Source: an uncultured Porphyromonadaceae bacterium (GTDB lineage Bacteria > Bacteroidota > Bacteroidia > Bacteroidales > Muribaculaceae). Taken from it: a stretch of DNA of 42,797 bases. Every line of letters starts with the position of its first letter. Position 1 is the stretch's first letter. Below, piece by piece: positions 1 through 6,776 of this stretch. Location: the NCBI GenBank assembly GCA_947175495.1, contig CAMWNB010000018.1:1-42797 (forward strand), read 5' to 3'. The position numbers and the translations under genes were made by a program. The notes beneath the pieces were generated by a model that made no database searches, was not told where the DNA came from, and saw only the letters and a program-made list of their open reading frames with translations.

Positions 1-8
1 CAACACTC

Positions 9-53
9 AAAAAAGAGAGGCTGCGCCGTAAAACTTAATTACGACACAGCCTC
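9..53 (-). terminator. Intrinsic terminator after the META operon
   Basis: Read on the minus strand, GAGGCTG (53-47) pairs with CAGCCTC (23-17). The inner GTCGTAA/TTACGGC pairing extends the stem, and a run of T (14-9) follows. It lies just beyond the stop codon of the gene at 79-492 and would end that two-gene transcript. Confidence 0.75.
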
Positions 54-78
54 CTCGGTGGTTTTGTGAGTGTGGATT

Positions 79-492
79 CTATTTCAGTGCGTTGGCCAGC
101 TCGGAAGCTTCGTATGAGATGGCGAATGATTGCTGCCTGTCGTCCTTGCAGATGATGACGAGCGAGAGGCCGAGGCCGCGGGCTGAGGCCTTGGCGAAGA
201 TGTCGCGCATGCCGGGGTCGGAAGAGAACATCTGCAGCAGGGTGGGGCGCATCATGTTCATGTTTTGCTCGACCATGGCGAATTGTGCCGGCGGGACGGG
301 CATGACGAGGTGGATTTCCACGGCCTTGTCGGTGAGCTTTACGGCGTCGATCGACGAGCTGTTGTCGATGTTGATCGGACATTCGGCGTTGGCCGACTCC
401 ACGATGCTTTCCAGTGAGGCATCAGTGGTCTGCGCGTTGCCGGCAACGGCAGCGAGAGCTATGGCTGCCGCCATGAAGAATTTGCGAAGCAT
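79..492 (-). CDS. Small secreted protein of unknown function
   Basis: A 137-residue protein whose first 20 or so residues form a Sec signal peptide (MLRKF start, alanine-rich core, cleavage likely after GNA before Q). The mature part has two cysteines, in a CPINID stretch and a VIICKDD stretch, which could form a disulfide in the periplasm. I do not recognise a family. The start codon lies 1 base after the stop of the META-domain lipoprotein gene, so the two are almost certainly co-transcribed and a terminator follows at 9-53. Both products are predicted to leave the cytoplasm, so a shared envelope role is plausible, but the sequence does not show what it is. Confidence 0.75.
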   Translation of the reverse strand: MLRKFFMAAAIALAAVAGNAQTTDASLESIVESANAECPINIDNSSSIDAVKLTDKAVEIHLVMPVPPAQFAMVEQNMNMMRPTLLQMFSSDPGMRDIFAKASARGLGLSLVIICKDDRQQSFAISYEASELANALK

Positions 493-493
493 G

Positions 494-1360
494 TTATTTG
501 TCGGTTTTCTGAATTTCGGAGCGGAGGAGCGTAATCACTTGCTTGCCGTCCTTGTCGAGGAGCATGACGCGGTTGCCGCTGCCCTGGATGGCGGTGGTGG
601 TTTGCTCAAGAGCGACGAGCATGGCTGTTTCCTGTGCGGTCTTGGGGCAGGCCATGCGTGTGACGCCCATGTTGCTGAGCTCGATGGAGTTGCTGCGGTC
701 GGGGTTGATGAAGATGCTGCCGTTGAAATAGTTGCATCCGGTGTTGCCGTGCACTCGTCCTTCGGCTATGTCGAAGAATATGTTGCATTCTTCGTCGTCG
801 ATGGCCTGGCCGTCGATGGCCGTCACCTGCCACTGGCCGTTGAGGAAGCCCATGTTGTGGCGTCGTGCGGTGAGCAGTTTCTGGCCGCTGCCGCCGAGGA
901 AATAAATGTATGTCTCGTGGCCGGTGTTTTCGATTTTGACGGGATAGGACGTGCCGTCGGCGAGCACCACGTTGATGTCGTGTTCGAATGGCACGTCGGG
1001 GCAGTAGCGCATGGTGGAGGCCACGCCTCCGAAGGCGATCTTGCTGCCGTCGATGCGGTAGGAACCGTTGAGGATGTTGCAGCCGTTAGAGCCGTAGAAG
1101 CGGCCGTTGTCGAAGTTAATGTATGGCATTTCCTCGCGGTCGGTAATCTGCGTGGAGCCCACGGCGACAATGGTCCATTCGCCCGCCAGGGCATTTTCAT
1201 CGATTGTGCCGGCGGCTTTGCCGGGAGTGGTCGTGGAGGCCGGTGTGGCCTGGTTTGTTCCCGAGGAGCCGCTGACGCGGGTTACTCCGTTCTTTGTGAT
1301 ATTGCAGGCTCCGAGGGCAAGCAGTGCGGCTGCAGCTGCGTATAATGTGAGTTTTCTCAT
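494..1360 (-). CDS. Tandem META/HslJ-domain lipoprotein
   Basis: A 288-residue lipoprotein. I start at the methionine of MRKLTLY, which opens a compact signal peptide ending in a lipobox (LGAC); an in-frame ATG 30 bases upstream would spoil the signal. Two copies of the META fold follow, each recognisable by a W-x-hydrophobic opening (GEWTIVAVG near residues 60-70, GQWQVTAIDG near 175-185), then F-x-x-G-R-x-x-G-x-x-G-C-N and a later M-R/A-C. META (HslJ-like) domains occur in envelope and heat-shock lipoproteins; their biochemical role is poorly defined. The C-terminal copy aligns well with the first, so an internal duplication is likely. It is the first gene of a two-gene unit with the small secreted protein 1 base downstream. 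Confidence 0.85.
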   Translation of the reverse strand: MRKLTLYAAAAALLALGACNITKNGVTRVSGSSGTNQATPASTTTPGKAAGTIDENALAGEWTIVAVGSTQITDREEMPYINFDNGRFYGSNGCNILNGSYRIDGSKIAFGGVASTMRYCPDVPFEHDINVVLADGTSYPVKIENTGHETYIYFLGGSGQKLLTARRHNMGFLNGQWQVTAIDGQAIDDEECNIFFDIAEGRVHGNTGCNYFNGSIFINPDRSNSIELSNMGVTRMACPKTAQETAMLVALEQTTTAIQGSGNRVMLLDKDGKQVITLLRSEIQKTDK

Positions 1361-1490
1361 AGTCAAATATATTCTAAAAAGATTATACAATATTAGAACG
1401 TCGTGCGTGGCAAAAGTTTAGAGGGTTTTTCATAATCATTGTTAATAACAGGGTGGTGAAATGCCCTCTCCGGCTTTAATCTGAATTAGC

Positions 1491-1528
1491 AGAAAGGCCG
1501 TCGCTGCATGTGCGGTGACGGCCTTTCT
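1491..1528. terminator. Hairpin terminator between rpsO and the META operon
   Basis: A perfect 12-bp inverted repeat: AGAAAGGCCGTC at 1491-1502 pairs with GACGGCCTTTCT at 1517-1528 around a 14-base loop. It sits downstream of rpsO on the minus strand. The U-run is short (TTTCT), so termination efficiency is uncertain. Confidence 0.65.
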
Positions 1529-1560
1529 GTGTGGTTGGATCTGTAAGTGAAGCTTCGGGC

Positions 1561-1836
1561 TTACTTGCGGATACCGAGCTCTTTTTTTGCGATGATGGCG
1601 CGGTAGCGGTTGATGTCTTTGCGCATCAGGTAGTCGAGCAGACGACGACGCTTACCTACCAGCATCTTAAGAGCGCGCTCAGTAGTATGATCTTTGTGAT
1701 TTGACTTAAGGTGCTGAGTCAAATGACGAATACGGACCGAGAATAATGCAATCTGGGCTTCAGGAGAGCCAGTGTCAGTCTTGCCCTTACCGTATTCCTC
1801 GAAGATCTTCACTTTTTCTTCAGAATTTAAGTGCAT
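1561..1836 (-). CDS. rpsO: 30S ribosomal protein S15
   Basis: A 91-residue S15, close to the usual 89. It binds 16S rRNA early in assembly of the 30S platform. Diagnostic stretches are TGSPEAQIALF near the N-terminus, the RIRHLTQHLK/NHKDHTTERAL helix pair with the conserved H and D contacts, and MLVGKRRRLLDYL. The start at MHLNSEE was chosen because it matches the family N-terminus; the open frame runs 18 codons further upstream but crosses the likely transcription start. A strong Bacteroidetes promoter lies upstream and a hairpin downstream, so the gene appears to be a single-gene transcript. The short leader shows no obvious S15-like autoregulatory structure. Confidence 0.97.
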   Translation of the reverse strand: MHLNSEEKVKIFEEYGKGKTDTGSPEAQIALFSVRIRHLTQHLKSNHKDHTTERALKMLVGKRRRLLDYLMRKDINRYRAIIAKKELGIRK

Positions 1837-1887
1837 TCTTTCAGAGTTTAGGTGGTTAGTAAATATATTTTTCGCGTTAAGCGACTG

Positions 1888-1919
1888 CAAAGTTAGCTAT
1901 AAATCCGCACACCACCAAA
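1888..1919 (-). promoter_or_regulatory. Bacteroidetes-type promoter of rpsO
   Basis: On the minus strand, TTTG (1919-1916), a 20-base spacer, then TAACTTTG (1895-1888). This is an exact match to the TTTG / TAnnTTTG primary sigma consensus. Transcription would start near 1881, giving a leader of about 45 bases. Confidence 0.8.
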
Positions 1920-1947
1920 TATTTCCGAGAAAATTGCAGCAAAAAAA

Positions 1948-2679
1948 TCATTCCGCAGTGGTGGAGGGTTGCTCTTTGGCCACGAGCTCGAAGAATCCGC
2001 TGATTTCCTGCTGGTCGAGGGCCTGGCGCACGTTGAAGCGTTTCACCTGGTCCTCGTAGCCGCGCTTGCTCACCTTTATCTCAATGGTGACGTCGCGGGA
2101 GTTGTCGTAGGTGAGGCCCTGGATGTTGAAGCTGCGGGTCTCTTCGAGAGGTGTGGTGGTGAGGTAGGTTTCGTTGGTGTTTTTCACTTCGGCGGGGACG
2201 CTGGAAATCACTCGCCAGTAGATGCGCGCTCCGCGAGGATCGGAGTCGAAGAACCAGCGTATTATGGTCTGTTCCATGGCGGTGCGGCCGGCGTTGTGGC
2301 GGTCGACGCGCTGGCGCGATTCATTCGCTGTCACGGTGGGGTCGTTGTTGGCGGGCTTTGGGGCGGCGGTATTCTTGACCGGCTTCATCTTGACATAGAC
2401 TGTGGGGTTGGCCGCGAGCTGCTTCTTTGTGTACGACACCATGGCTGATTTTGTTTCGTAGCCGTCTTTGCGGAACTGGAAAATCATGGGACGCGTGGCC
2501 GTCTTCTTGTCGACTTGAATTATCGCTGGAGTGGTGCTGCTGACGGGCATGCCGTTGAGATAGACCTGCGCGTCCTCGGGGTCGCTCTGCAGGGCGATTG
2601 CAAAATCCTTGGCTGCTGCCGTAGCGCCTGCGGCGATGAGCAGCACGGCCGAAAGGCATAGCTGAAGATACTTTTTCAT
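1948..2679 (-). CDS. Secreted PEGA-like protein, paralogue of the next gene upstream
   Basis: A 243-residue protein with a Sec signal peptide (MKKYLQL..., cleavage near ATAAA-KD). Residues about 25-95 resemble a PEGA-type beta domain: SDPEDAQVYLNG is the typical 'P-x-x-A-x-V-Y-x-N-G' hairpin, followed by FRKDGYETK. A low-complexity linker with KPANND leads to a C-terminal module (about 135-235) that is nearly identical to that of the neighbouring lipoprotein: WFFDSDPRGARIYWRVIS, NTNETYLTTTPLEETRSF, then a KRGYEDQVKRFNVRQALDQQ stretch. That module also has a PEGA-like feel. The function is unknown; an envelope or peptidoglycan-facing role is inferred. The gene begins 14 bases after the stop of its paralogue, so they form an operon. 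Confidence 0.75.
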   Translation of the reverse strand: MKKYLQLCLSAVLLIAAGATAAAKDFAIALQSDPEDAQVYLNGMPVSSTTPAIIQVDKKTATRPMIFQFRKDGYETKSAMVSYTKKQLAANPTVYVKMKPVKNTAAPKPANNDPTVTANESRQRVDRHNAGRTAMEQTIIRWFFDSDPRGARIYWRVISSVPAEVKNTNETYLTTTPLEETRSFNIQGLTYDNSRDVTIEIKVSKRGYEDQVKRFNVRQALDQQEISGFFELVAKEQPSTTAE

Positions 2680-2693
2680 GATAATTGTGTGGT

Positions 2694-3488
2694 TTAGTTG
2701 TCTTTCGGAACGAGTTCGAAGAATCCGCTGATTTCCTGCTGGTCGATGGCCTGGCGCACGTTGTAGCGCTTCACCTGGTCTTCGTAGCCGCGTTTTGTGA
2801 CTTTGATTTCGATGGTCACGTTGGATGCGTTTTCAGGGGTAAGGCCTATGATGTTGAAGCTGCGTGTTTCTTCAAGAGGAGTTGTGGTGAGGTAGGTCTC
2901 GTTGGTGTTTTTAACTTCGGAGGGCACGTTGGAGATGACTCGGTAGAACAGGCGCGCTCCGCGTGGGTCGGAATCGATGAACCAGCGCAGAATCACACGT
3001 TCGAATTCGGTGGCGCCTGCGTCGCGGCGGCTCACTGCGTTGGGGGATGCCATGGGGATTACCGCTACCTCTTCTTCGGCGACGGTTTCGTCGAGCGGTT
3101 GGAGCGTCACGTCCAGCATGTCGGTCTTGTACTTTTTCATCTTGCCGGTGGCTGCGTCAATGGCCATGCCGGGGATGCCGCCGAGCAGAATGTTTCCCCA
3201 GAACCAGCCTTGAATCTTTGTGCCCAGTTCGTAGTCCTGCGGGCGGTAGCCGTCCTTGCGGGCTCCGAGGTGTTTGGTGCCGAGTTGCTTTCTTACCGTT
3301 GCCGTCGCAAAACCGTTGGAGCCCACTTCGGCAATAATCTTGTTTTTGTCGGTGTCGACAACCGTGGTGCCGGGCACGCCTCTGAAGGAAATCTCCTGGC
3401 TGGATTTTGTGAATAGCGATGCACAGGATGTCATCAGCAGGCCACATGCGGCCGCACAGGTGAGGGATTTGATTGGTTTGTTCATCAT
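2694..3488 (-). CDS. Lipoprotein paralogous to its downstream neighbour
   Basis: A 264-residue lipoprotein: signal peptide with lipobox MTSCAS near residue 22, so probably anchored in a membrane facing the periplasm. The middle part contains a short hydrophobic, glycine-rich stretch (FWGNILLGGIPGMAID) typical of Bacteroidetes lipoproteins with a PEGA-like N-terminal half (GVPGTTVVDTDKN, ARKDGYRPQDYE). The C-terminal 95 or so residues share the WFIDSDPRGAR, NTNETYLTTTPLEETRSF and KRGYEDQVKRYNVRQAIDQQ blocks with the adjacent protein, while the N-terminal parts differ strongly. A second ATG directly follows the first. The only clear promoter upstream is the one in front of the structured RNA at 3537-3745, whose terminator ends about 50 bases before this start. 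I cannot assign a function. Confidence 0.75.
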   Translation of the reverse strand: MMNKPIKSLTCAAACGLLMTSCASLFTKSSQEISFRGVPGTTVVDTDKNKIIAEVGSNGFATATVRKQLGTKHLGARKDGYRPQDYELGTKIQGWFWGNILLGGIPGMAIDAATGKMKKYKTDMLDVTLQPLDETVAEEEVAVIPMASPNAVSRRDAGATEFERVILRWFIDSDPRGARLFYRVISNVPSEVKNTNETYLTTTPLEETRSFNIIGLTPENASNVTIEIKVTKRGYEDQVKRYNVRQAIDQQEISGFFELVPKDN

Positions 3489-3536
3489 GTTCTCAAGTGC
3501 GCCTCAGCCCGCGGCGGCATGTAATGGGATGAAACT

Positions 3537-3563
3537 AAAAAAACGTGGGCTGCATTGCCACGT
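3537..3563 (-). terminator. Intrinsic terminator of the structured RNA
   Basis: On the minus strand, ACGTGG (3563-3558) pairs with CCACGT (3548-3543) around a 9-base loop, followed by seven T (3543-3537). It starts 2 bases after the closing stem of the RNA core. Confidence 0.8.
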
Positions 3564-3723
3564 CCTTAGTTGATTGGTCCTGAGAAAACCTTTGAGAAGC
3601 GGATATAACAATAGCTACCCACGCCTATGCGTGAGAAAGCATCTTGCCCTTTCTCGCTTCTCTTGTTTCAAAATTTCTCAGGTTCATCAACTAAGAGCGA
3701 AAAGCAAAACGTTTTCGTAAATT

Positions 3724-3745
3724 AAAAAAGGCGCACCTCTGTGCG
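3724..3745 (-). terminator. Terminator-like hairpin at the 5' end of the structured RNA
   Basis: On the minus strand, CGCAC-agag-GTGCG (3745-3732) is followed by CC and six T (3729-3724), a textbook intrinsic terminator shape. It lies right at the predicted transcription start, so it is either a second terminator for transcripts coming from rpoZ or an attenuator/5' stabilising hairpin of the small RNA. Confidence 0.5.
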
Positions 3746-3751
3746 ATACTG

Positions 3752-3783
3752 CAAAGTTATAACATATTGATTGAAAATGCAAA
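3752..3783 (-). promoter_or_regulatory. Promoter of the structured RNA
   Basis: Minus strand TTTG (3783-3780), a 20-base spacer, TAACTTTG (3759-3752): a full match to the Bacteroidetes primary promoter. The predicted start is near 3746. Confidence 0.7.
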
Positions 3784-3812
3784 TAAAATCGGTTCGAAGC
3801 GTGTAAAATGCA

Positions 3813-3851
3813 GCAGCGGCTGCGCCGTCGGGTGTGACGTGCAGCCGCTGC
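3813..3851 (-). terminator. Terminator after rpoZ
   Basis: A perfect 11-bp stem, GCAGCGGCTGC (3813-3823) with GCAGCCGCTGC (3841-3851), and a TTTT on the minus strand a few bases beyond. It lies 31 bases past the rpoZ stop codon. Confidence 0.6.
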
Positions 3852-3882
3852 GATGCGGAGAGAGTGTGGAGCGGGCCCGGAA

Positions 3883-4218
3883 TCAGTCCTGGCTGTCGCG
3901 CTCCTTGAGGGGGTTGCGGAAGAAGAGCTTGTGGTCCACGTACTCCTGTGTGGCGATGAGTGTGGGCTTGGGCAGTTTCTCGTAGTAGCGGGAGATTTCT
4001 ATCTGCTCGCGGTTTTCGGAGATTTCTTCGAGATTGTCGTTCAGCGAAGCGAATTCCTGAAGTTTCTTTTCAAGGTCGTGCTTCATCTCGCCTGCGATCT
4101 GGTTGGCGCGCTTGGCGATGATGCACACGGTTTCATAGACGTTGCCGGTGTCTTCGGAGAACTCAATCATGTCGCGTGTGACAGTGTTGAGAGGGGCATT
4201 AGTCTTCTTGTAGTCCAT
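3883..4218 (-). CDS. rpoZ: RNA polymerase omega subunit, Bacteroidetes type
   Basis: A 111-residue protein matching the Bacteroidetes form of omega: MDYKKTNAPLNTVTRDM at the start, a GNVYETVCIIAKRANQI helix (the conserved omega contact region for the beta-prime C-terminus), and the characteristic REQIEISRYYEKLPKPTLIA block. Omega helps fold and hold the beta-prime subunit. The length is full for this clade. The gene starts 32 bases after bamD ends on the same strand, so it is probably co-transcribed with bamD, and a GC-rich hairpin follows its stop codon. Confidence 0.93.
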   Translation of the reverse strand: MDYKKTNAPLNTVTRDMIEFSEDTGNVYETVCIIAKRANQIAGEMKHDLEKKLQEFASLNDNLEEISENREQIEISRYYEKLPKPTLIATQEYVDHKLFFRNPLKERDSQD

Positions 4219-4250
4219 GAGTTGCTTATTACGGTTGTAGATTCGTTTTA

Positions 4251-5063
4251 TTAATCGTTGACATAGCGCGACGCAATCTTGAAGATGTTGTCGGCTTCCT
4301 GGCGGTTGGGGCTTTCGGGATAGTTGTTGATGAATGAGTAGTATTCGTCAATGACTTCTCGGAAGCGGTCTTCCTTGCGCTCGGCGATGCTCTGGTCGGC
4401 TTCCTGGAAGCGTGCTTTGAGCACGAGCATCTCGAGCTCTTCCTTGTATTTGGAGTAGGGATAGTCCTTGATGGCGTTCTTGGCCACTATGACGGCGCTT
4501 TCGTAGTTGTTGCCGAGGTAGTTGCCGAGGTTGTAGTAGAGCTGTGCGTTCTGCAGCTGCTTGAGTGTGAGTTTGTCCTGGAGCTCGAAGATTGCGCTCT
4601 GGGCCACATTGACTTTGTCGCTGCGGGGGAAGTAGTCGAGGAAGCCCTGGAGCTCTTTTATGGCGGTGATGGTGCCGCTCTGGTCGAGCTGTGGCTCGGG
4701 GGAGTCAAGGTAGTAGCCGTAGCCGCAGTAGAAGCGCGCGAGCTCGGTGAATTTGCCTTTGGGATAGCGCTGGTAGTAGCTGCGGAAGTAGGGGCCGGCG
4801 GTCACATAGTCTTTGTTCTCGTAATGGCTCATGCCGAGGAGGTAGAGCGATTCTTCGGCCTTTTCGGAACCCTTGAACACGGTGACGCAGTCCTTGAGCA
4901 GGGTCGCGGCCTGCACATAGCGCTTGGCCTCGTAGGCTCGCTTGGCGTAGTCGAACTTATATTCGAAGTCGGTGCTCTTCTGTGCACGCTGATATTCGCC
5001 GCACGAGCATGTGACGAGCGCCAGCAATATGACGAGTATGTAGTTTCGCATTCGCAAGGTCAT
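4251..5063 (-). CDS. bamD: Outer-membrane assembly lipoprotein BamD
   Basis: A 270-residue lipoprotein with a short signal peptide and cysteines at the end of LALVTCSC. Repeated TPR-like helix pairs run along the protein (AKRAYEAKRYVQAATLLKDC; SLYLLGMSHYENKDYVTAGP; LYYNLGNYLGNNYESAV). The conserved GEYQRAQKSTDFEYK opening after the lipid anchor is typical of Bacteroidetes BamD. BamD docks on BamA in the periplasm and takes part in insertion of beta-barrel proteins. I give the first ATG; an internal ATG at 5051 (MRNYIL) yields an equally good signal peptide. A promoter -7 element (TAACTTTG, 5084-5077) lies just upstream. rpoZ follows 32 bases downstream. Confidence 0.92.
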   Translation of the reverse strand: MTLRMRNYILVILLALVTCSCGEYQRAQKSTDFEYKFDYAKRAYEAKRYVQAATLLKDCVTVFKGSEKAEESLYLLGMSHYENKDYVTAGPYFRSYYQRYPKGKFTELARFYCGYGYYLDSPEPQLDQSGTITAIKELQGFLDYFPRSDKVNVAQSAIFELQDKLTLKQLQNAQLYYNLGNYLGNNYESAVIVAKNAIKDYPYSKYKEELEMLVLKARFQEADQSIAERKEDRFREVIDEYYSFINNYPESPNRQEADNIFKIASRYVND

Positions 5064-5076
5064 AATTTTGAGTGTA

Positions 5077-5109
5077 CAAAGTTACGCTTTTTCCGCGAAA
5101 CTACCGCAA
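5077..5109 (-). promoter_or_regulatory. Promoter of bamD-rpoZ
   Basis: Minus strand TTG (5109-5107), a 22-base spacer, TAACTTTG (5084-5077). The -7 element is perfect; the upstream element is weaker and its spacing slightly long. The predicted start is only about 7 bases before the first ATG. Confidence 0.5.
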
Positions 5110-5161
5110 CTTTAACATAAAAACCTCGCGAGTTTAACTTTCATTATACGAACAAAAAGGC

Positions 5162-5198
5162 AAAACCCGCGCCGTGCGGGGTGTGCGGCGCGGGTTTT
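5162..5198. terminator. Strong hairpin downstream of the DUF4301 gene
   Basis: A perfect 13-bp stem: AAAACCCGCGCCG (5162-5174) with CGGCGCGGGTTTT (5186-5198). The AAAA/TTTT ends make it work in either direction. On the minus strand it ends the TPR-DUF4301 transcript, 19 bases past the stop codon. Confidence 0.8.
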
Positions 5199-5217
5199 GT
5201 GTGGATGTGGCTGCGGA

Positions 5218-6729
5218 TTACTGATGGGCGGGGCGCAGCAGGTCGTTGACCACCTTGACGGGGTTGAATGTGGATGCGGGCACTTCTACGAACACGGTGT
5301 TCCAGTCGCTCATGGCGCCGTTCCAGAGGCCCGGAAGCTCAAGGGCGCGGAGCTCACGGCCGGCGAAACTCTTCGACGAGATGAAGCCGGTGTCGGGGTC
5401 GACATATTCGCGCAGGTCGTAGGCGTCGCCGTTGAGGTCGCGGATGTAGCATACGAGGTCGACGGGATTGAAGTGGGTGGCGGACGCCATCATGGCTGCC
5501 GCCTCGGGGTCGGCGGTGTTGATCTGCGTGCTTTCCAGAATCTGTGGCGAAGCAGAGCCGTCGGGGTTGTAGGCCAGGTAGGGGCCGCCGCCGGGCTCGC
5601 CTTCGTTGCGCACCATGCCGCACACGCGCAGCGGTCGGTCGAGTTTGGCCAGCATGTAGTCGGGGTCGGCTGCATCGAGTTCGGGGGCGGTGATGCAGAG
5701 GGTGTCGTGCATGAAATCGGCAATCTCTGCCAGGTCGGCGGGGTCGTAGTCGCCGGAGGCGAGCATGTCGACGTAGGCCCGGATGCTGTCGTGCACCTGC
5801 ATGAGCACACCGCCCAGCACGCGCTTGTAGCGGAGGGTGTCGGCACGGCGCGCTTCGGGCACTACGTTGTCGATGTTCTTGATGAACACGACTGTGGCGT
5901 CGAGGTCGTTGAGGTTCTCGATGAGGGCGCCGTGGCCGCCGGGGCGGAACACAATCTCGCCGGCGTCGTTGCGGAAGGGAGTGCCGTCGAGGGCTGCTGC
6001 GGGCGTGTCGGTGGAGGGTTTCTGCTCGCTGAGGCTTACGTTGATTTTCACGCCGGTGGCTGCTTCCACTGCGGGCACGGCCTTGGCGAGCTTTTCTTCG
6101 AAGAGGGTGCGGTGGTCGGCCGACACGGTGAAGTGGATGTCGACGCGTCCTTCGGCTGCAACGGTCTGCACGCCTTCGTAGAGCTGCTCTTCGAGCGAGG
6201 TGCGGGTGTTGCCGCCTTCGTAGCTGTGGAATGTGAGCAGCGCTTTTGGGAGGGCGCCGTAGTTCATGCCTTCGGGACGGATGATGGCGCTGACGAGGTC
6301 GCGGTGGCGTCCGGCTGCGACGAGGGCTGCGGCGTCGACATTGAACATGCGGGCTGCGGCGGCGTCGAGCTCGGCGCGGAACGGGAGACGGTCGAGGTTG
6401 TCGGCGAGCTCGGCCACGGGGCTGCCTGCCGGCGCGGTCTGCGTGTCGCCGTCGGCGAAGGCAAACAGAGCCTTGAACATGCGCGATGCCGCGCCGGATG
6501 CGGGCACGAATTTGGCGGCACGTCCGCCGTCGGCCAGGAAGCGCTCCCAGCGGCCGATGGCGCTTTCCTGCTCGGCTTCGTCGAGCACGTGGATGCCGGC
6601 GTCGGGGCGTGCCGAACCCTGGAGCTTCAGATAGGGGAATCCGGTGGCGAAGCGTTGCATCTGCGAGTCGAACTGCTCGGTGGTGATGCCTCTCTTGCGG
6701 AGGCCTTCTAAGTCTTTTTCAGTGAGCAT
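5218..6729 (-). CDS. DUF4301 family protein
   Basis: A 503-residue protein, full length for DUF4301, a family found mainly in Bacteroidetes. Recognisable stretches are FATGFPYLKLQGSARP near residue 27, KFVPASGAASRMFKAL near 75 (a glycine/serine-rich loop that looks like a nucleotide- or sugar-phosphate-binding loop), EGMNYGALPKALLTFHSY near 155, DIHFTVSADH near 200 and FRPGGHGALIENLNDLDA near 250. The family is often described as nucleotidyltransferase-like, but I know of no proven reaction. There is no signal peptide, so it should act in the cytoplasm. It begins about 47 bases after the TPR protein gene and is followed by a strong terminator. Confidence 0.85.
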   Translation of the reverse strand: MLTEKDLEGLRKRGITTEQFDSQMQRFATGFPYLKLQGSARPDAGIHVLDEAEQESAIGRWERFLADGGRAAKFVPASGAASRMFKALFAFADGDTQTAPAGSPVAELADNLDRLPFRAELDAAAARMFNVDAAALVAAGRHRDLVSAIIRPEGMNYGALPKALLTFHSYEGGNTRTSLEEQLYEGVQTVAAEGRVDIHFTVSADHRTLFEEKLAKAVPAVEAATGVKINVSLSEQKPSTDTPAAALDGTPFRNDAGEIVFRPGGHGALIENLNDLDATVVFIKNIDNVVPEARRADTLRYKRVLGGVLMQVHDSIRAYVDMLASGDYDPADLAEIADFMHDTLCITAPELDAADPDYMLAKLDRPLRVCGMVRNEGEPGGGPYLAYNPDGSASPQILESTQINTADPEAAAMMASATHFNPVDLVCYIRDLNGDAYDLREYVDPDTGFISSKSFAGRELRALELPGLWNGAMSDWNTVFVEVPASTFNPVKVVNDLLRPAHQ

Positions 6730-6776
6730 TGGATTATTGTATGGTTTTGAGGTGTTGTCTGTTGTCGGACGGTGGT

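Larger units (their letters stand above)
3537..3746 (-). ncRNA. Candidate structured small RNA (about 210 nt), 6S-like at best guess
   Basis: The core is a long interrupted hairpin. CTTAGTTGAT (minus strand 3695-3686) pairs perfectly with ATCAACTAAG (3574-3565). After a small internal loop, CCTGAGAAA (3682-3674) pairs with TTTCTCAGG (3587-3579). Beyond an asymmetric bubble, GAGAAGCG (3662-3655) pairs with CGCTTCTC (3601-3594). Inside are two small hairpins: AGAAAG/CTTTCT and CACGC-atag-GCGTG. A TAnnTTTG promoter precedes it and a T7 terminator follows, so it could be a free small RNA. A long rod with a central bubble, and a near match to the -7 promoter element (AAATTTTG, 3676-3669) in that bubble, recall 6S RNA. 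I cannot confirm the family; a leader element for the lipoprotein gene is the alternative. Confidence 0.55.
3489..3882. other. Gene-free stretch carrying RNA signals
   Basis: This 394-base gap between rpoZ and the lipoprotein pair has no credible protein gene. Read on the minus strand it holds, in order: the rpoZ terminator (3851-3813), a promoter (3783-3752), a terminator-like hairpin at the expected 5' end (3745-3724), a folded core (3695-3565) and a terminator (3563-3537). These are described separately. Confidence 0.75.

Noticed and set aside
3537-3746. TPP riboswitch, because of a CTGAGA-like sequence in the structured RNA
   Set aside because: The other conserved TPP segments are missing and the CTGAGA lies in a paired stem.
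5197-6711. A 504-codon plus-strand open frame opposite the DUF4301 gene
   Set aside because: Antisense shadow; the DUF4301 motifs are all on the minus strand and the frame starts inside the terminator region.
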